A DNA stretch of 12,586 nucleotides, taken from NCBI GenBank assembly GCA_002413265.1, contig DHWR01000318.1, positions 1-12,586 of the forward strand. The letters run 5' to 3'. Each line of letters starts with the position of its first letter. The stretch's first letter is position 1. This DNA is from Chloroflexi bacterium UBA5177. Its GTDB lineage: Bacteria; Chloroflexota; UBA5177. Position numbers and translations under genes: made by a program. The notes beneath the pieces are model-generated. The model did not search any database, had not been told where the DNA came from, and worked only from the letters and a program-made list of their open reading frames with translations. Shown one piece after another: positions 1 through 6,979 of this stretch.

Positions 1-1455
1 GTCGACAAGCGGCTCGACAACGTGAAGGCGGTGCAGACCCTTTCGCGGTTGAACCGCATCTTCCCGCCCCACAAGACGAGCACCTTCGTGCTCGACTTCG
101 TCAACGACGCTGAAACGATCCGCGGTGCCTTCCTCCCGTATTACGAGGAGGCGCATCTCCCCGACGAGACCGATCCCAACCTCCTCTACGACCTGCGGAT
201 GAAGATCCTCGACGCCCAGGTCCTCTGGCCGGAGAACATCGAGGCCGCCTGGCGGGCCCTGGAGAGCGCGGGCGACCTCAAGGCGGGCAGCGCCGCGCTC
301 AATGCGGCCCTCGACCCGGCCGTCGACCGCTTCAACGCCCTGGAGAAGCGCGAGCGGGACGAGCTCCGCGGCCGGCTCCAGGGTTACGTCCGGCTCTACG
401 CGTACCTGCTTCACATCGTGCCGTTCGCGGATGTCGAGCTGCTGAAGCTCTACGAGGTCGGGCGCTTCTTCCTCCGCAAGCTGCCCCGGGGTGAAGCCGC
501 CGCCCTCGAGCTCGATGACCAGGTCGCCCTTCGCTACTACCGCCTCACCAAGACCGGCGAGCACCAGATCGGGCTCGGAGACAACGAGCTGCCGGGGCTC
601 GAGGGCCCGCGCGCGATCGGTGAGTTCCAGGAGAAGGACGTCAAGAAGACGAGACTTTCCGAGCTCGTGGAGCGGATCAACCAGGCCTTCGGCGCCGCCC
701 TCGGCCCCGAGGCGATGCTGACCATCGAGCAGGTCGAAGACAGGTTGGTGGCCGACCAGAAGCTGGCCGCCCAGGCCAAGGCCAACCTGATCGAGAACTA
801 CCGCCATGTCTTCGACCCGGTGCTTCTCAATGCCCTGGTCGAGTTGCGCAACAGCAACGCCAAGTTCTTCGATCGCGCCATCAAGGACGATGAGCTTCGG
901 CAGTTCCTGGCGGACAGCCTTCGATCGGAGGTGTACCGGCGGCAGCGGAGCCCGACCGGCGCGGTCATCCCCGTCGTCCCGAGGTTCCAGGCCGACCCGT
1001 ACCGCAGCCACCTACCCGTCTATGCGCTCGAGGTCGCGGCCGGCGCATTTCTCGAGAATCGACCGCTCGACGGTGAGGAGGGCTGGGCGGAGGTCCCCAA
1101 AGGCCTGAAGCTGAGCGACGGGATGTTCATCGCTCGAGTGCGGGGCCAATCGATGGAACCCAGGATCCCGGATGGTGCGTATGCCATCTTCCGCCCCGTA
1201 CCGGCCGGGGATCGCGAGGGCCGCATCTTGCTCGTAGAGCTTGGCGACGACGTCGATCCTGAGTTGGGCACTCCGTATACGGTGAAGCGTTGGCACAGCA
1301 AAAAGGCTCCATTGGCTGCAGATGGCGAGGGTTGGGAGCACTCTTCGATCGTCCTTGAGCCGTTGAACTCCGACTTCGAGCCAATAGTCCTGGAGAAAGG
1401 CGCCCCTCAGCGCGTCCTCGCGGAGTTCGTCGAGGTTCTGGAGCCGTCGGCGTGA
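1..1455 (+). CDS. hsdR: Type I restriction HsdR subunit, C-terminal part, fused to an S24 (LexA/UmuD-like) peptidase domain; 5' end outside window
   Basis: The frame is open from base 1, so this is the 3' part of a longer gene; the GTG at 22 is an internal valine. Codons 8-19 carry the helicase motif VI signature of HsdR (VQTLSRLNR), and the next stretch (FVLDFVNDAE) is typical of that family. Codons about 40-330 match the HsdR C-terminal helical region. The last 140 codons resemble the S24 peptidase fold: an Ala-Gly pair at codons 347-348 (bases 1039-1044), a Ser in GQSMEP (codon 384, 1150-1152) and a Lys in TVKRW (codon 429, 1285-1287). The Gly-to-Ser and Ser-to-Lys distances are 36 and 45 residues, close to LexA and phage CI spacing. 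HsdR is the ATP-dependent translocase and nuclease of type I restriction; HsdM and HsdS are not in the window. The S24 domain suggests regulated self-cleavage, which is inference. Codon use is strongly GC-rich early and relaxes in the S24 part. Confidence 0.88.
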   Translation, partial: VDKRLDNVKAVQTLSRLNRIFPPHKTSTFVLDFVNDAETIRGAFLPYYEEAHLPDETDPNLLYDLRMKILDAQVLWPENIEAAWRALESAGDLKAGSAALNAALDPAVDRFNALEKRERDELRGRLQGYVRLYAYLLHIVPFADVELLKLYEVGRFFLRKLPRGEAAALELDDQVALRYYRLTKTGEHQIGLGDNELPGLEGPRAIGEFQEKDVKKTRLSELVERINQAFGAALGPEAMLTIEQVEDRLVADQKLAAQAKANLIENYRHVFDPVLLNALVELRNSNAKFFDRAIKDDELRQFLADSLRSEVYRRQRSPTGAVIPVVPRFQADPYRSHLPVYALEVAAGAFLENRPLDGEEGWAEVPKGLKLSDGMFIARVRGQSMEPRIPDGAYAIFRPVPAGDREGRILLVELGDDVDPELGTPYTVKRWHSKKAPLAADGEGWEHSSIVLEPLNSDFEPIVLEKGAPQRVLAEFVEVLEPSA

Positions 1456-1492
1456 GGCTCCGTACAATCCCCACGGGTCCTTCCGGCGCGCG

Positions 1493-1521
1493 CGGCCCAA
1501 ACCATACAAACCGCTGGGCCG
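1493..1521. repeat. 7-bp inverted repeat downstream of hsdR, possible weak terminator
   Basis: CGGCCCA at 1493-1499 is the perfect reverse complement of TGGGCCG at 1515-1521, with a 15-base loop, starting 38 bases after the hsdR stop. No T-run follows, so it is not a canonical intrinsic terminator. It may still end transcription in a high-GC organism or be chance. An 8-bp palindrome, GGTATACC (1521-1528), abuts it. Confidence 0.3.
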
Positions 1522-1632
1522 GTATACCGCAGTTGAACATATCGATTCCGCGATCCGGCGAGCAGTTGACCACTAGCCATCGCCAGCCTTCGTCTATCGT
1601 GGCCGACCGCCGATCTGACGCTCCCTGCTTCG

Positions 1633-1662
1633 GGCCTCGGTAGGCCATCGATCGGTTAACCG
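1633..1662. promoter_or_regulatory. Hairpin plus 10-bp palindrome just upstream of the DUF262 gene, candidate operator
   Basis: GGCCT (1633-1637) pairs with AGGCC (1642-1646) across a 4-base loop. It is followed by the perfect palindrome CGGTTAACCG (1653-1662), which ends 17 bases before the ATG at 1680. This position would suit a repressor site or a translation-modulating hairpin. No regulator is identified and no clear -35/-10 pair is visible. The rest of the 224-base gap (1456-1679) holds no convincing gene. Confidence 0.3.
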
Positions 1663-1679
1663 TGAGAAGCTCATAGGAG

Positions 1680-2630
1680 ATGAAGGCCGGGGAGACAAAC
1701 CTAAACGAACTGATTGTCAGAGGTGATCGCCAGTATCAGGTACCTCTCTACCAGCGTCCTTATACGTGGGGCGAGGAAAATTGGAAGCAGCTTTGGGCGG
1801 ATCTTCTCAATCAGTACTACGTCCTCAAGTCAGGCTCTTCGCAACTGCGCCAATCAGCACACTTCTTCGGCAGCTTCGTGCTTGCTCCGTTCAACGTCAC
1901 GGCCAGGTCGGCGGCCTCCTTCCTGGTCGTAGATGGACAACAACGCTTGACGACTGTCTTTCTGTTGCTAGCGGCGCTTCGCGACACCGCGGCTGCAGGC
2001 GATAGTGCCGAATTTGACCGCTACCAGGGCCTGCTCACGAATGAACGAGCACGTCGCGACGAGGATCGTCCTCGCCTGGTCCCAACTCAATCGGATCGCC
2101 CAGCCTTCCAAGCTGTTGTGGAGGGCAGGCCTCAAGATGCCGGCGGGAGCAAGATTGGACAGGCTTATCGGTACTTCTTAGCCCAACTCGCGAAGGATGA
2201 CGAGGACGGAGACACCTTTGATGCAGACCAAATGCAACGGGTGGTACTCGATCGTCTAGCGATCGTTGAAATCACCGCGGATAGGGACGACAATCCCCAT
2301 CGAATCTTCGAGTCATTGAACGCACGAGGCGTTCCGTTGACTCAAGCGGACCTGCTCAGAAACTACATCTTCATGCTGCTTCCGACCCGCGGTGAGCGCC
2401 TCTACCGCGACGTATGGCTGCCCATGCAGGAAGCATTGGGACCGGATCATATGGTGGGTCTTGCAAGAGTCGACCTTCAGCGCCGAGGCGTAGATGCAAA
2501 CCTGGGGGATGTCTACCGCCTGCAGCAGGAGCGTCTCTCTGCATTTTCCGACGACGAAGCCCTTCTCGAGGCGGAGGTGCGTGACTTCGCCCTGCGCTCC
2601 CAGTACTACCGCTGTTTTGTCGAACCATAG
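1680..2630 (+). CDS. GmrS-like DUF262 domain, N-terminal part of a GmrSD-type restriction protein, ended by an in-frame TAG
   Basis: The DUF262 hallmarks are all present: QYQVPLYQRPYTW at residues 18-30, HFFGSFVL near 61-68, VDGQQRLTT at 84-92 and FESLNARG at 210-217. In GmrSD enzymes this ParB-like domain binds and hydrolyses NTP and controls a DUF1524 HNH-type nuclease that attacks modified phage DNA. The ATG at 1680 is chosen because the frame is closed just upstream (TAG at 1674-1676) and the N terminus matches family starts. AGGAG (1675-1679) abuts the ATG with no spacer, so it is poorly placed as a ribosome site. The ORF stops at TAG 2628-2630, but the same frame continues with family-like sequence (LESDPELRASL, then TTYPLLIHLYGL) into the DUF1524 part. 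The two pieces are therefore one gene broken, or conditionally read, at codon 317. The NTPase-like part alone would lack a nuclease. Confidence 0.85.
   Translation: MKAGETNLNELIVRGDRQYQVPLYQRPYTWGEENWKQLWADLLNQYYVLKSGSSQLRQSAHFFGSFVLAPFNVTARSAASFLVVDGQQRLTTVFLLLAALRDTAAAGDSAEFDRYQGLLTNERARRDEDRPRLVPTQSDRPAFQAVVEGRPQDAGGSKIGQAYRYFLAQLAKDDEDGDTFDADQMQRVVLDRLAIVEITADRDDNPHRIFESLNARGVPLTQADLLRNYIFMLLPTRGERLYRDVWLPMQEALGPDHMVGLARVDLQRRGVDANLGDVYRLQQERLSAFSDDEALLEAEVRDFALRSQYYRCFVEP
2628..2630 (+). other. In-frame amber codon interrupting the GmrSD-like gene (codon 317)
   Basis: With the frame set by the ATG at 1680, bases 2628-2630 read TAG after CCA and before CTT GAG. There is no frame change: codons 318-342 downstream translate as conserved-looking linker sequence lacking any ATG, and the DUF1524 part follows in the same frame. 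One base change from CAG, GAG, AAG or TGG would restore a single 1135-residue protein. TAG also ends this gene at 5085-5087, the gene ending at 5461 and the one ending at 7794, which argues against genome-wide reassignment. A real nonsense mutation, a leaky stop (the next base is C) or a consensus error all remain possible. Confidence 0.9.
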
Positions 2631-2705
2631 CTTGAGTCCGATCCAGAGCTTCGTGCTTCCCTTGAGCACCTCAGGCAATGGGGAGCGCAGACGACGTACC
2701 CCCTG

Positions 2706-5087
2706 TTGATCCACCTATACGGCCTGCGCGGCGAGGGGAAGGCGACAACGGAGCAATTACGGCGTTGCCTCTCGTTTATCGAATCGTTTCTGGTGCGGCG
2801 CCAACTCGTGGGTGTTCCCACCAATCAGCTCAACAGGCTGTTTGCAGATGCTGTCCGGCAGCTCAACCCAGAGCTGCCTCCAGATGAGGCCATACGTGAC
2901 CTGTTGTCGCGTGAACGGCGGTACTGGCCGACCGATGACCAGATCCGGCAAGCCGTTCGCACCCGCAACTTCTATTTCGCCGGCCGTGGCCCGCAGCGCA
3001 TGTTGATCTTGGAAAGACTTGAGCAGAGCCATGACGACAAAGAGCCAGTCGATCTGACAGCTGCTCACCCGACCATTGAGCACGTAATGCCGCAGACACT
3101 AACAGACGAATGGCGACAGCATCTAATCGACAACGGAGATGACCCAGCCGTAGTTCACGCCCAACTACTCCACACTCTCGGCAATCTCACCCTTAGCTCA
3201 TACAACACGGAGCTAAGTAACAACGTATTTGACCGTAAGCAACAGATATACGGCAGCAGCCACTTGGCCTTGAACAGGTCGTTGGCTGAAACACCGAACT
3301 GGACGAGTCGGGAGATTCTGGCAAGAGCCAACGATCTAGCGGATCGGATCGTCCGCATTTGGCTTGGGCCACTTAGTTCGGGCGATGGTGCACCGGAGAC
3401 CGCCTATTGGGGTCGCGCAGATGCGGCGATGGCCCTCATCCCACCCGACCGAACGTGCACACTTCAGGAACTCGCTGGGCTCGTTCCGACTACAGTCGGG
3501 GCGCTGTCGGCTCGTCTGCGGAATCGGCCCTCACAACGCGGGCTCGATCGCATTCTTGATGAGCAGGGACAGCCCTTGATGCCGCTCGCCGAGGGAGTTG
3601 CTTCCTCGAACAGAAAGCCGATTACGTCATATGAGCTTGCTCAGCTGATGCCGTTCGAGTTCGACGACGAGGAGCTGAAGGCTTTGCGACGGCGGCGGAG
3701 CCCAGGTACGGACTCTCCGCGAAGGGGCTCCGTCGATGTCCAACGGCTCGTCGCCTTCCTGGCTGCGGTTGAGGGATTGGACGTGGATACGCTTCGGTCG
3801 ATTAGACGGCACGTCTACGCGCAACGCGGTACCCCACAGGATCCCGTGGATTGGTCCGAACCCGACCGATGGATCCCGGAGCGGCTAACTGGGCCTGAGG
3901 GCCTTGCCGCCGTGACCGTGTGGGAGACATCCGGCAAGACGATCAATCCGCGATATCTGTCCCGCAGGATGGCCGCGGTGCAGCGTTTCCAATTGGCGGA
4001 TGTCGTAGATGGCAAATACGTCCTCACCGAACGCGGCAGGGCGGTCGTGTCAGGCAACCATTCAGCGCTCATCCTAACTGACGATACCAACGAACGGTCC
4101 GGTATGGAGATGCGACTAGAGTTCTGGAAGGTCTTCTTGGAACGCGCGCGAGGTGCCGGCTCCCGCTTCGCGCGTGCACAACCTCCCCGTATTCATTGGA
4201 TCAGGGTCAGCGCAGGAATTCCCACCCTCGGCTACAGCGTGGTCATTCGTCGCTTTGACACGGGGCTGGAACTTGACATCGACGGTGGGAGCCGCGAGCA
4301 GAACCTCCAGCTCTTCGAGGAACTAAGGGAGCACCAGGCGGAGATTGAGTCGGCATTTGGGGGAGCTCTCGAGTGGATCGCCAGCCCTGACAAGCGAGGT
4401 ATGCGCATTTCCTTCAACCTCGATAGCGGCGGCTATCTCGACACAGACGTTCTGGGCGACACGGCGGACGAGTTGCTTGACGCCTTCGTGCGATTCGAGG
4501 CCGCAGTACAGCCATTCATTGATCAGATCCCGCCTGAGTATCACGTTGGGCTGGGATGGCAACCGAGAGCGGAGCCATGGACCGAAGGGGAGTACCTCAA
4601 CGCAGTATCGTCCCTCGCCCCGGAGAACGCGGCGCCAGCACAGGCAATTCTTAACTGGGCCCATTCAGATTCCCGAATCACGGTCCAGGGAGGCTGGGGC
4701 GCCCAGAATGCTGGTATCCGTTTGCGGACCTCTCGCCCGGGCGATCCGGCATCCGAGCACTCGTTCATCAATCTCTATGCAAATTCAGCAGACAACGCAT
4801 CCGCAGAGGTGCAATTCGCATCGATAGCGCGGCGTGAGCCGTTCACTGATCGAGCCAGACGGATACAGCTGCTCAACGAGCTAAGCTCGATATCAACGTC
4901 CACCTGGGTCGAGGATGACGTAGATATGCGCGTTCCGTTCAGAGTTCGGGATTTGCGCGATCCCCATCATCTTGAGACGTTTCTCGGCATCTGGCACGTC
5001 TACATCGATGAGTTCCATTCGATTGACTATGTGCCAGAGGGAGCGGCCGACGAAGAACTGGGCCCAGGCGCCGACGAAGGCCCTTAG
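2706..5087 (+). CDS. GmrD-like DUF1524 HNH nuclease with DUF4268 and further C-terminal domains; C-terminal part of the amber-split GmrSD protein
   Basis: Listed from TTG 2706, the first possible start after the TAG, but that codon is almost certainly an internal leucine; the true gene begins at 1680. In combined numbering (codon 1 at 1680), IEHVMPQ at 466-472 and GNLTLSSYN at 501-509 are the DUF1524 motifs. The His of IEHVMPQ is expected to be the catalytic general base. Codons about 575-635 (AMALIPPDRT onward) resemble a divergent alkyltransferase-like winged helix. Codons about 684-795, with VDWSEPDRWIPERL and an LTERG ending, resemble the winged-helix region of Mrr-type restriction proteins. 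Codons about 809-955 (RLEFWKVFLE, AFGGALEW) match DUF4268. The remaining 150 residues look like an accessory beta-rich domain that I cannot name. The extra domains probably add target recognition. Without read-through or repair this half is probably not made, as no ribosome site precedes it. Codon use is less GC-rich than in the hsdR body. Confidence 0.82.
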   Translation: MIHLYGLRGEGKATTEQLRRCLSFIESFLVRRQLVGVPTNQLNRLFADAVRQLNPELPPDEAIRDLLSRERRYWPTDDQIRQAVRTRNFYFAGRGPQRMLILERLEQSHDDKEPVDLTAAHPTIEHVMPQTLTDEWRQHLIDNGDDPAVVHAQLLHTLGNLTLSSYNTELSNNVFDRKQQIYGSSHLALNRSLAETPNWTSREILARANDLADRIVRIWLGPLSSGDGAPETAYWGRADAAMALIPPDRTCTLQELAGLVPTTVGALSARLRNRPSQRGLDRILDEQGQPLMPLAEGVASSNRKPITSYELAQLMPFEFDDEELKALRRRRSPGTDSPRRGSVDVQRLVAFLAAVEGLDVDTLRSIRRHVYAQRGTPQDPVDWSEPDRWIPERLTGPEGLAAVTVWETSGKTINPRYLSRRMAAVQRFQLADVVDGKYVLTERGRAVVSGNHSALILTDDTNERSGMEMRLEFWKVFLERARGAGSRFARAQPPRIHWIRVSAGIPTLGYSVVIRRFDTGLELDIDGGSREQNLQLFEELREHQAEIESAFGGALEWIASPDKRGMRISFNLDSGGYLDTDVLGDTADELLDAFVRFEAAVQPFIDQIPPEYHVGLGWQPRAEPWTEGEYLNAVSSLAPENAAPAQAILNWAHSDSRITVQGGWGAQNAGIRLRTSRPGDPASEHSFINLYANSADNASAEVQFASIARREPFTDRARRIQLLNELSSISTSTWVEDDVDMRVPFRVRDLRDPHHLETFLGIWHVYIDEFHSIDYVPEGAADEELGPGADEGP

Positions 5088-5192
5088 CCTACTGCGGCGC
5101 CGGCCACTGAATCAGTTCGAGTGCAAGCCAAGGCGCGGCAGTCGTTGCCACTGCGATCACCTGTTGACCAATGCCAAACGACTGGGCCGAAG

Positions 5193-5198
5193 TACACT
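5193..5198 (+). promoter_or_regulatory. Candidate -10 element (TACACT) of a leaderless start
   Basis: TACACT lies 8 bases before the ATG at 5207, so transcription would begin at or next to the start codon. No Shine-Dalgarno sequence precedes that ATG, which fits a leaderless mRNA. A TTGACC occurs at 5164-5169, but its 23-base spacing is too long for a normal sigma-70 pair. Confidence 0.4.
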
Positions 5199-5206
5199 GC
5201 CCCTAA

Positions 5207-5461
5207 ATGCAGCGGGGGAAGCAGCTTCTCGTAGCCTGCAAGCAACACGTCCTCGACACCATGCAGAGGATGCCGGAGTGTGTCCCGGGGATCGGACGTG
5301 GTGCCGGCAACACCGACATCCAGGAGGCGGCCGACCTGGGGTTGCACCTTGATCGCCAGGACGGCTGGTTTACGTGGTCCTTGCTTGTCTCGCTCATCAA
5401 TGATGGCCGAGTCGAGGTGGTACCTGGAACCGAACGGCGCAGGCGTTTCAGACTTCGGTAG
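5207..5461 (+). CDS. Small winged-helix-like protein of unknown role (84 aa)
   Basis: The gene encodes a short, charged, soluble protein with no membrane segment. Residues about 35-60 read as helices (NTDIQEAADLGL, then GWFTWSLLVSLINDG), followed by a strand-turn-strand ending (RVEVVPG ... RRRFRLR). This is the order of a winged helix-turn-helix domain, with a basic wing likely to contact DNA. I do not recognise a named family. It starts 119 bases after the GmrSD-like gene and 303 bases before the ATPase gene. It could regulate either neighbour or be an independent accessory factor. The ATG at 5207 is chosen because of the -10-like box at leaderless distance and because the domain fills nearly the whole ORF. 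An overlapping frame (5280-5789) is open but has no protein-like composition. Confidence 0.6.
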   Translation: MQRGKQLLVACKQHVLDTMQRMPECVPGIGRGAGNTDIQEAADLGLHLDRQDGWFTWSLLVSLINDGRVEVVPGTERRRRFRLR

Positions 5462-5764
5462 TCACGCGATGAGCGAACGTGGAAGGGGACTTGCGTCGAG
5501 GAGGATGCCTGGTTCATCATCCACGTGGTTGGCGTTCTCATCGTCCGACTGGTCGGGGTCAGCGGGAGTAGGGCGCTGGCTAAATTGCGGCAGCATGACT
5601 GGCACCGAGGCGGCAGACTCTAACCGTCAGGCGATTCGTGCTCGGCATGCTGCCTGCAACGCTACATTAGAGTCACATTCCGCAGCATTTCTCCTCTGCG
5701 CCGTCGGGCTGCAGCTCGAGCAACGTCGGCCAGGATCGGGCGCCCTCACAATCCGCAGCCATCT
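5462..5764. other. 303-base noncoding gap before the ATPase gene
   Basis: No ORF here looks protein-like on either strand. In the ATPase frame the region is closed by TAA at 5621-5623, and between there and 5765 there is no ATG, GTG or TTG, so the ATPase cannot extend upstream. The only structure seen is the long inverted repeat at 5585-5659. The gap may hold a promoter, an untranslated leader or a decayed gene. Confidence 0.6.
5585..5659. repeat. 13-bp inverted repeat with one bulge, 48-base loop
   Basis: TTGCGGCAGCATG at 5585-5597 pairs with CATGCTGCCTGCAA at 5646-5659, leaving one unpaired T at 5655. The arms are separated by 48 bases and lie about 105-180 bases upstream of the ATPase start. 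It could be a regulator site, a structured RNA leader or a remnant element. A match of this length with a bulge could arise by chance in a 12.6-kb window. Confidence 0.45.
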
Positions 5765-6979
5765 GTGGGAACATGGCATAACGCGGTGAAAGACGATCAC
5801 ATAGTACCGACACAGAACTGGCGAATCTCGGAGTTGATATTGGAGCGCTTCAAGGCGGCGTTTCAGCCCGAGCCAATACAGCTGCGTCAGTTTAATGTGA
5901 TCATAGGGCGAAACGGGAGTGGTAAGAGCACCCTCCTAGAGGCTTTGCAGTGGCTGGACACAACTATCCGCACCGACGCACGTGAAGCCTCCGAACGGTA
6001 CCGGGGGATTCACGACTTGATGAATCTGCGGTCCAGAACAAGAGTGCCATATTTTGAGCTATCGATTAAGTGGCAGAGCAACGAGCTTTCTGAGCGCACA
6101 ATCCGATACCGCACGCGAGTTACGGAAGAGGAGGATCTTCCACGAATCACTATTGAGGAATTGGAGGACCTTCCTAGTCGGAGGCACTACATATCAACCA
6201 CAGAACCGGGTGCGCGCCTCATCTCAGATGCCGGAGTTACGATTCTCGACGCGGATCGTCTCGCGCTCGCCACCTTGGCCAAGACCAGATTTGAGCCACG
6301 CGACCCAATCCTGGATTTCCTCGGCTCCTTTTGGGCGCGCGCCGTCTTCCTGCGGCTAAGCCCCAATCGACTGGCGACTGGTTCGTTGGCAACGCGACGG
6401 TCGATTGAGCCGCTATTGGATGAAGAGGGCCAGAACCTACCCGCCCTCCTCAATGAGCTCAGCGATGACGAGAGGCAGGCGCTCGTCGAGTCAGTTCGAG
6501 AAATACTCTCAGGTATCCGTGGCGTTCTTGTTTCCAAGGCCGAGTTGGGGCGAGACACGCGGGTCCACTACAGCTTGTTGGAGCGGATGCCATACCGTGG
6601 CCGAGCCGGAATGTATCAGTTTCCGATTCCGGCCTGGATGCTGTCTGAGGGCACTCGCCGCCTCACTGCAATTCTGGCGCTGCTGGTGCGACGGCCGGGC
6701 CCATCGATACTTTGCATCGAGGAAATCGAGAACGGACTCGACCCGTGGACTGTTCGCGCGATACTTAGACACCTGCAAGACGCAGCCGACAATGGCACAC
6801 AAGTCCTCGTCACCACGCACTCACCGTGGGTACTTGACGAAGTGCCCATCGAGTCAATTCTACTTGTGCGGCGCCTGAAGGGTGACACTCGCTACGATCC
6901 ATTGCAATCGATTCCCGAAATGAAGAGTTTCGATCCAAGGATTCCACCAGGTACTCGCTATGTCCAACTGAGCGAGTGA
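5765..6979 (+). CDS. ABC/RecF-type AAA ATPase (AAA_21-like) of a two-gene putative defence module
   Basis: This soluble ATPase of up to 404 residues has every motif of the ABC/SMC-like class: Walker A GRNGSGKST (48-56), signature LSEGTRR (293-299), Walker B region ILCIEEIENGLDP (315-327; Glu319 where Asp is usual, Glu320 as the likely catalytic base) and the switch His in TTHSPWVLD (His352). The Walker A and signature regions lie about 240 residues apart with no long coiled coil and no C-terminal TOPRIM domain, so it is not an OLD nuclease by itself. Its stop overlaps the start of the DUF4276-like gene, so the two are co-translated and probably form one complex. ATPases of this type sense phage activity in paired systems such as PARIS; transferring that role here is inference. 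The start is GTG 5765 or GTG 5786; neither has a good ribosome site, and upstream extension is excluded by a stop and a lack of start codons. Confidence 0.88.
   Translation: MGTWHNAVKDDHIVPTQNWRISELILERFKAAFQPEPIQLRQFNVIIGRNGSGKSTLLEALQWLDTTIRTDAREASERYRGIHDLMNLRSRTRVPYFELSIKWQSNELSERTIRYRTRVTEEEDLPRITIEELEDLPSRRHYISTTEPGARLISDAGVTILDADRLALATLAKTRFEPRDPILDFLGSFWARAVFLRLSPNRLATGSLATRRSIEPLLDEEGQNLPALLNELSDDERQALVESVREILSGIRGVLVSKAELGRDTRVHYSLLERMPYRGRAGMYQFPIPAWMLSEGTRRLTAILALLVRRPGPSILCIEEIENGLDPWTVRAILRHLQDAADNGTQVLVTTHSPWVLDEVPIESILLVRRLKGDTRYDPLQSIPEMKSFDPRIPPGTRYVQLSE

Noticed and set aside
1566..1600. A standard sigma-70 promoter (TTGACC with TATCGT) before the DUF262 gene
   Set aside because: The spacing is 23 bases, and no acceptable -10 exists at 16-18 bases.
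1452..1643. A 63-codon ORF after hsdR starting inside its last codons
   Set aside because: There is no ribosome site, the composition is low-complexity and not protein-like, and no neighbour supports it.
2628..2630. Genome-wide reassignment of TAG as a sense codon
   Set aside because: TAG ends the GmrSD-like gene (5085-5087), the small gene (5459-5461) and the DUF4276-like gene (7792-7794) at sensible positions.
2706..2708. TTG as a true start of an independent GmrD-type gene
   Set aside because: The frame is the same as the upstream DUF262 ORF, the sequence between is conserved-looking protein and there is no ribosome site. A single interrupted gene explains it better.
5280..5789. A 169-codon + strand ORF overlapping the small winged-helix gene and the ATPase start
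   Set aside because: It is rich in Ser, Arg and Gly with no domain-like pattern and overlaps a better candidate. It is probably an open shadow frame in high-GC DNA.
5765..6979. OLD-family nuclease
   Set aside because: The ATPase lacks the C-terminal TOPRIM domain of OLD proteins; the TOPRIM-like part is a separate overlapping gene.
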